Below are positions 60,630-64,000 of a stretch of DNA of 64,000 bases, piece after piece. This stretch comes from Ideonella_A sakaiensis_A (GTDB lineage: Bacteria > Pseudomonadota > Gammaproteobacteria > Burkholderiales > Burkholderiaceae_C), in the NCBI RefSeq assembly GCF_048320135.1, contig NZ_CP182947.1, forward strand, positions 1,178,001 through 1,242,000, given 5' to 3'. A program made the translations under genes and the position numbers. Within the stretch, counting starts at the first letter, position 1; each line of letters begins with the position of its first letter. The notes beneath the pieces were generated by a model. That model made no database searches. It was not told where the DNA came from and saw only the letters and a list, made by a program, of their open reading frames with translations.

Positions 60630-61744
60630 CGAACACCATCGCCGCCGACCTGGTGCTGAAGATGGAACGGCGGATTCGCGCGCCGCGCGAAAAGGTCTTT
60701 GCGGCATTCACCAGCGCCGAATCGCTGAAGCGCTGGATGTGCCCGCGCGGCATGTCGGTGCCACGCGCCAGCGTCGATGCCCGCGAGGGCGGCGAATGGC
60801 AGCTGTCGATGCGCGCCCGCGACGGCACCACCCTGGAACTCGGCGGCGTCTACCGCGAGATCCGCGCGCCCGAACGCATCGCCTATACGTTCTGCTGGGG
60901 CAGCGGCGGCCCGATGCCTGGCCACGAAACCCTGGTCACCGTCGATTTCGTCGAGAAGGACGGCGGCACCGAACTGCGCATGCAGCACAGCGGTTTCGAC
61001 GACTGCCCACAGCGCGACGCGCACGGGCAGGGCTGGGCATCGACGCTGAACCAGTTGTCCGACCTGATCGACGAACGCGGCACCGCCGCATCGTTGTGCC
61101 TGCTCGGCGATGCCCGCAGCACCTACACCCGCAGCGTGCGGATGGCGTTGTGCGAGAAGGGCCTCGGTTACAGCTTCGAGCAGCACGGCCCGCACACCGA
61201 CACGATTGCCGCGCTGCATCCGTTCGGCCGCATTCCGGTGCTGCGTGACGGCGAGATCGCATTGTGGGAGACGAGCGCGATCATCCGCTACCTCGACGAA
61301 TGTTTCGAAGGCGATGCGGCGCTGCTGCCGTCGACGATCATCGGCCGCACCCACTGTGAACAATGGATCAGCGCAATCAACAGCTACCTCTACGACACGA
61401 TGGTGCGCCGGTATGTACTGCAGTACATCTTTCCGCGCGGAGGCGACGGCAAACCGGACCGCGGCGTGATCGATGCGGCGCTGGCCGAAATGCCGCGTCA
61501 GCTGGCCGCCCTCGAGGCTGCCTATGGCGACAGCGAATGGCTGGCCGGCGGCAGCGGCCCGTCGATCGCCGATCTGCTGCTGGCGCCGATCCTGCACTAC
61601 GTCGAAGCGATGCCGGAAGGTCCTGAACTGCTGCAGCCGGTTCCGAAAGTTCGCCGGGCGCAGGCCGCCATCCGCCGCCGCCGCTGCTTCATCGATACCG
61701 AGCCACCCCGCGGCGCAGCCGCATCACCGGAGCCACGACCATGA
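60626..61744 (+). CDS. SRPBCC (AHSA1-like) and glutathione S-transferase fusion
   Basis: The 372-residue product joins an SRPBCC/AHSA1 domain (about 1-150: R-R-I-R-A-P-R-E-K-V-F-A-A-F-T and G-W-A-S-T-L-N-Q-L) to a complete GST (about 155-355). The GST part has a thioredoxin fold with G-R-I-P-V-L-R-D and W-E-T-S-A-I-I-R-Y-L, and an alpha-helical domain with S-I-A-D-L-L-L-A-P. SRPBCC proteins next to ArsR repressors are usually single-domain. No stop or restart site is seen at the junction. It overlaps the VOC gene by ATGA. Confidence 0.87.
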   Translation: MTNTIAADLVLKMERRIRAPREKVFAAFTSAESLKRWMCPRGMSVPRASVDAREGGEWQLSMRARDGTTLELGGVYREIRAPERIAYTFCWGSGGPMPGHETLVTVDFVEKDGGTELRMQHSGFDDCPQRDAHGQGWASTLNQLSDLIDERGTAASLCLLGDARSTYTRSVRMALCEKGLGYSFEQHGPHTDTIAALHPFGRIPVLRDGEIALWETSAIIRYLDECFEGDAALLPSTIIGRTHCEQWISAINSYLYDTMVRRYVLQYIFPRGGDGKPDRGVIDAALAEMPRQLAALEAAYGDSEWLAGGSGPSIADLLLAPILHYVEAMPEGPELLQPVPKVRRAQAAIRRRRCFIDTEPPRGAAASPEPRP

Positions 61745-62508
61745 GCCAGGTTCATCTGCAAGGGAAATTCGTCTGGTGTGAACACCTGTCGAACGACTCG
61801 GCCGCCGCCAGCCGCTTTTATGAGCAACTGTTCGACTGGCACACCGAGGCGATGCCGATGGGCGAACAGCGCTACTCGATGGTGATGAACGACGGCGACG
61901 GCATCGGCGGCTACCGCGAGGCGCCGGCAGGCATGCCGGCGCACTGGCTTTCGTACATCTCGGTTGCCGACGTCGATGCGGCCCATAAAACGGCCGTCGC
62001 CTCGGGTGCGAAAGCGCAGATGGAGCCGATGGACATGGGCGAGGTCGGCCGAGGATCGGTGATCACCGACCCGACCGGCGCGACCGTTGCGCTGTGGAAC
62101 AGCACCGATGGTGACCGCGCCGACGTCGAGCAGGCGCCGAACGGCAGCTTCTGCTGGCACGAGTTGTGGACCGGCGACGAAAAGGCCGCGATCCTGTTCT
62201 ACCAGCAGGTGATCGGCTATCAGCACGACAGCATGGACATGGGGCCTGCCGGCATCTACCACCTGCTGACCCACGACGGCCAGCAGCGTGCCGGGGTGAT
62301 GCGTGACAGCGAAGGCAAGGCGCCGCCGATGTGGCTGCCTTATGTCGCGGTCGCCGACGCCGACGCATCCGCTAACAAGGCCGAACAGCTCGGTGCGAAG
62401 ATCGTCGTGCCGCCGACCGACATCCCGGTCGGCCGCTTCTCGGTGCTGATCGACCCGCTCGGCGCGGCGATCGGCGTCGTTCATCTGCAGCCGGGTCAGC
62501 AAGGCTGA
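61741..62508 (+). CDS. Double VOC-domain protein (glyoxalase-like)
   Basis: The 255-residue product has two VOC modules: residues 5-120 (F-V-W-C-E-H-L, Y-I-S-V-A-D-V-D, D-P-T-G-A-T-V-A-L-W) and 130-250 (F-C-W-H-E-L-W, Y-V-A-V-A-D-A-D, D-P-L-G-A-A-I-G). It is last in the ArsR operon. With a GST-containing partner, a role in glutathione-linked detoxification is plausible but unproven. Confidence 0.88.
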   Translation: MSQVHLQGKFVWCEHLSNDSAAASRFYEQLFDWHTEAMPMGEQRYSMVMNDGDGIGGYREAPAGMPAHWLSYISVADVDAAHKTAVASGAKAQMEPMDMGEVGRGSVITDPTGATVALWNSTDGDRADVEQAPNGSFCWHELWTGDEKAAILFYQQVIGYQHDSMDMGPAGIYHLLTHDGQQRAGVMRDSEGKAPPMWLPYVAVADADASANKAEQLGAKIVVPPTDIPVGRFSVLIDPLGAAIGVVHLQPGQQG

Positions 62509-62532
62509 TCTGGATGCACCGTCGCGGCGCCG

Positions 62533-63285
62533 TCAGGCGGCGTCGCGCCAGCGCTGCAGATGGCGGCCGAGGCGCGCGAACGCCATGTCGGTGACGATCG
62601 CCAGCGCACCGGCCAGCACGGCACCCTGCAGCACATAGGCGGTATTAAAGCCGGACAGGCCGATCACGATCGGCGTGCCGAGCGTGCGCGCGCCAACCGT
62701 CGATGCAATCGCCGCGGTGCCGATATTGATCACGACCGAGGTGCGCACGCCGGCAAGCAGCACCGGCGCCGCCAGCGGCCATTCGACGCTGCGCAACAAC
62801 TGCCAGCCGGTCAGACCCTGCCCGCGAGCCGCCTCGAGCACATGCGGCGACACCGACTCGAATCCGGCAACGCTTCCGCGCAATACCGGCAGCACGCCGT
62901 ACAAGGCCAGCGCGATCAGCGCCGGCCAGGCGCCAAAACCGATCAGCGGTGCGGCCACCGCGAGCACTGCAACCGGCGGCACCGTCTGGCCGATTGCCGT
63001 GGCCATCTCGACCAGCGGCCTGAATTCGCGGCCGACGGACCGGGTCACGAACCAGCCGGCAGCAACACCGACCAGCACCGCCGCCGCACTCGATGCGGCC
63101 ACCAGACCGGCATGTGCCGCAAGCAGCGCGAGAAACGAATCCTGCTCGTACATCGGCCGCTGCAGCTGCGGAAAAAGCGCGGCAAAAACCGGCTTCAGCA
63201 ACGGCATGCCGGCAGCCAGCAGCAGCAGGCCGGGCAGAGCCCACAACAGCGGCTCCTGCCGCAGCCGGCCCATAACTCGACTCAT
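62533..63285 (-). CDS. ABC transporter permease, OpuC/YehW-like (osmoprotectant type)
   Basis: The 250-residue product has about six helices and a BPD-transport motif around L-E-A-A-R-G-Q-G-L-T-G-W-Q. The sequence G-V-R-T-S-V-V-I-N-I-G-T-A follows it, typical of glycine-betaine/choline-type permeases. Its start overlaps the ATPase stop by four bases. Substrate is inferred only from family. Confidence 0.87.
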   Translation of the reverse strand: MSRVMGRLRQEPLLWALPGLLLLAAGMPLLKPVFAALFPQLQRPMYEQDSFLALLAAHAGLVAASSAAAVLVGVAAGWFVTRSVGREFRPLVEMATAIGQTVPPVAVLAVAAPLIGFGAWPALIALALYGVLPVLRGSVAGFESVSPHVLEAARGQGLTGWQLLRSVEWPLAAPVLLAGVRTSVVINIGTAAIASTVGARTLGTPIVIGLSGFNTAYVLQGAVLAGALAIVTDMAFARLGRHLQRWRDAA

Positions 63286-64000
63286 CGCGGCGGGTCGAGC
63301 AGATCGACAAACCGGACCACACCGAGTGATCGGCCTGCATGGTCGGCGACCGGTAACCGCTCGCTGCGGCTCGACAGGAAGGCGGTCAGCGCCTGCTGCA
63401 GGCTGTCCTCCGGCCGCAACGCCGGGCCATCGGCCGCCTCGCCGGTTTGCATGATCTCGGCGACCGAGCGGAATTCGAGCTGCCGCATTTCGAGCGCGCC
63501 CGCGCCGAAAAACGACGATACGCGCTCACTGGCCGGTTCGAGCAGCAATTGCCGCGGCGTGCCGGCCTGCACCACCCTGCCCTGATCGAGCAGCACGATC
63601 TGCCGGCCGAGCAGCAGCGCCTCGTCGACATCATGGGTGACCAGCACCACCGTCGTCTGCAGCGCCTGCTGGATGCGCAGCAGCTCACGCTGCAGCGTCT
63701 GCCGCGTCAGCGGATCGAGCGCGGCAAACGGCTCGTCCATCAGCAGCACCGACGGCCGCGCCGCCAGCGCGCGGGCCACGCCGACCCGCTGCTGCTGGCC
63801 GCCCGACAGCTGGTGTGGATAGCGGCCGCGAAACTGCGCCGGATCGAGCCCCAGCAATTCGAGCAGCTCGTCGACCCGGCCGTCGATCTCCGCTGCCGGC
63901 CAGCCGAGCAGGCGCGGCACGGTGGCGATGTTGCGGGCGACGCTCCAGTGCGGAAACAGGCCGGTCGACTGGATCACATAACCGATGCGGCGGCGCAGCT
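63282..64000 (-). CDS. ABC transporter ATP-binding protein, OpuCA-like, 5' end outside the window
   Basis: The frame is open to the window edge, so the Walker A part is missing. Visible are signature L-S-G-G-Q-Q-Q-R, Walker B L-L-M-D-E-P-F-A-A-L-D and the switch histidine in V-T-H-D. After the ATPase, about 75 residues resemble a CBS-type regulatory domain (S-V-A-E-I-M-Q-T-G and L-P-V-A-D-H-A-G-R-S-L-G-V-V), as in OpuCA/ProV proteins. It is coupled to the permease gene by ATGA. Confidence 0.9.
   Translation of the reverse strand, partial: LRRRIGYVIQSTGLFPHWSVARNIATVPRLLGWPAAEIDGRVDELLELLGLDPAQFRGRYPHQLSGGQQQRVGVARALAARPSVLLMDEPFAALDPLTRQTLQRELLRIQQALQTTVVLVTHDVDEALLLGRQIVLLDQGRVVQAGTPRQLLLEPASERVSSFFGAGALEMRQLEFRSVAEIMQTGEAADGPALRPEDSLQQALTAFLSSRSERLPVADHAGRSLGVVRFVDLLDPPR

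Overview
The DNA is GC-rich by eye, its genes are dense, and the families present are typical of Pseudomonadota: TRAP transporters, a merRTPFA operon, a TauD dioxygenase, NCS1 and DctM carriers, an autotransporter and a bkd operon. The mixture (uric-acid route with a UraD-AllC fusion, uronate oxidation, aromatic ring hydroxylation) suggests an environmental chemoheterotroph, probably betaproteobacterial (Burkholderiales-like) or a related gammaproteobacterium. No rRNA or tRNA is visible, so this placement is an inference. No phage, plasmid origin, complete insertion sequence or CRISPR array was seen.

Layout. 0-9.9 kb: miscellaneous metabolism, comprising the tail of a SnoaL-like protein, a GFA-type protein, a frameshifted sugar-binding protein, an NCS1 permease, a TauD-type dioxygenase, a diguanylate cyclase response regulator, a coiled-coil PD-(D/E)XK-like protein, a 35-residue membrane protein and an epoxide-hydrolase-like enzyme. 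10-23.2 kb: the most unusual gene block. DUF2760, Hsp70 and Hsp70-DUF3731 genes run right and meet, with overlapping stop codons, a left-running set encoding an exported caspase-like peptidase and a lipoprotein; a tandem double beta-barrel outer-membrane protein and a large wHTH-ATPase-TPR regulator follow. 23.3-28.2 kb: an orphan periplasmic binding protein, then merR and merTPFA with a textbook 19-bp-spaced MerR promoter. 28.2-33.4 kb: uric-acid and allantoin degradation (M20 amidohydrolase, UraD-AllC fusion, PuuE, GntR regulator, HIU hydrolase). 33.4-39.1 kb: acetyltransferases, cupin, VOC, Gfo/Idh, MFS and a tautomerase. 39.2-42.3 kb: a LysR regulator divergent from a Rieske oxygenase (alpha, beta, ferredoxin; no reductase seen).

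42.3-43.2 kb holds a nested repeat. A REP-bounded unit also present at 5.26-5.52 kb is interrupted here by 522 bp carrying long imperfect inverted arms and several perfect hairpins; the 5.3-kb copy looks like the empty site. 43.2-51.7 kb: a uronate oxidation regulon, with a seven-gene operon (uronate dehydrogenase, TRAP P/Q/M, 2-hydroxyacid dehydrogenase, lactone isomerase-like amidohydrolase, SMP-30 lactonase) divergent from a FadR-type GntR gene and garL. Related palindromes lie on both sides of the regulator gene. 51.7-58.3 kb: a phospholipase D-like lipoprotein, a stand-alone VgrG-type beta-helix protein, and bkdA1-bkdA2-bkdB without an E3 gene. 58.3-64 kb: a small conserved-looking protein, RsgA, an ArsR operon with a perfect operator palindrome and an SRPBCC-GST fusion, a double VOC protein, and an OpuC-like ABC permease with an ATPase gene that runs off the window.
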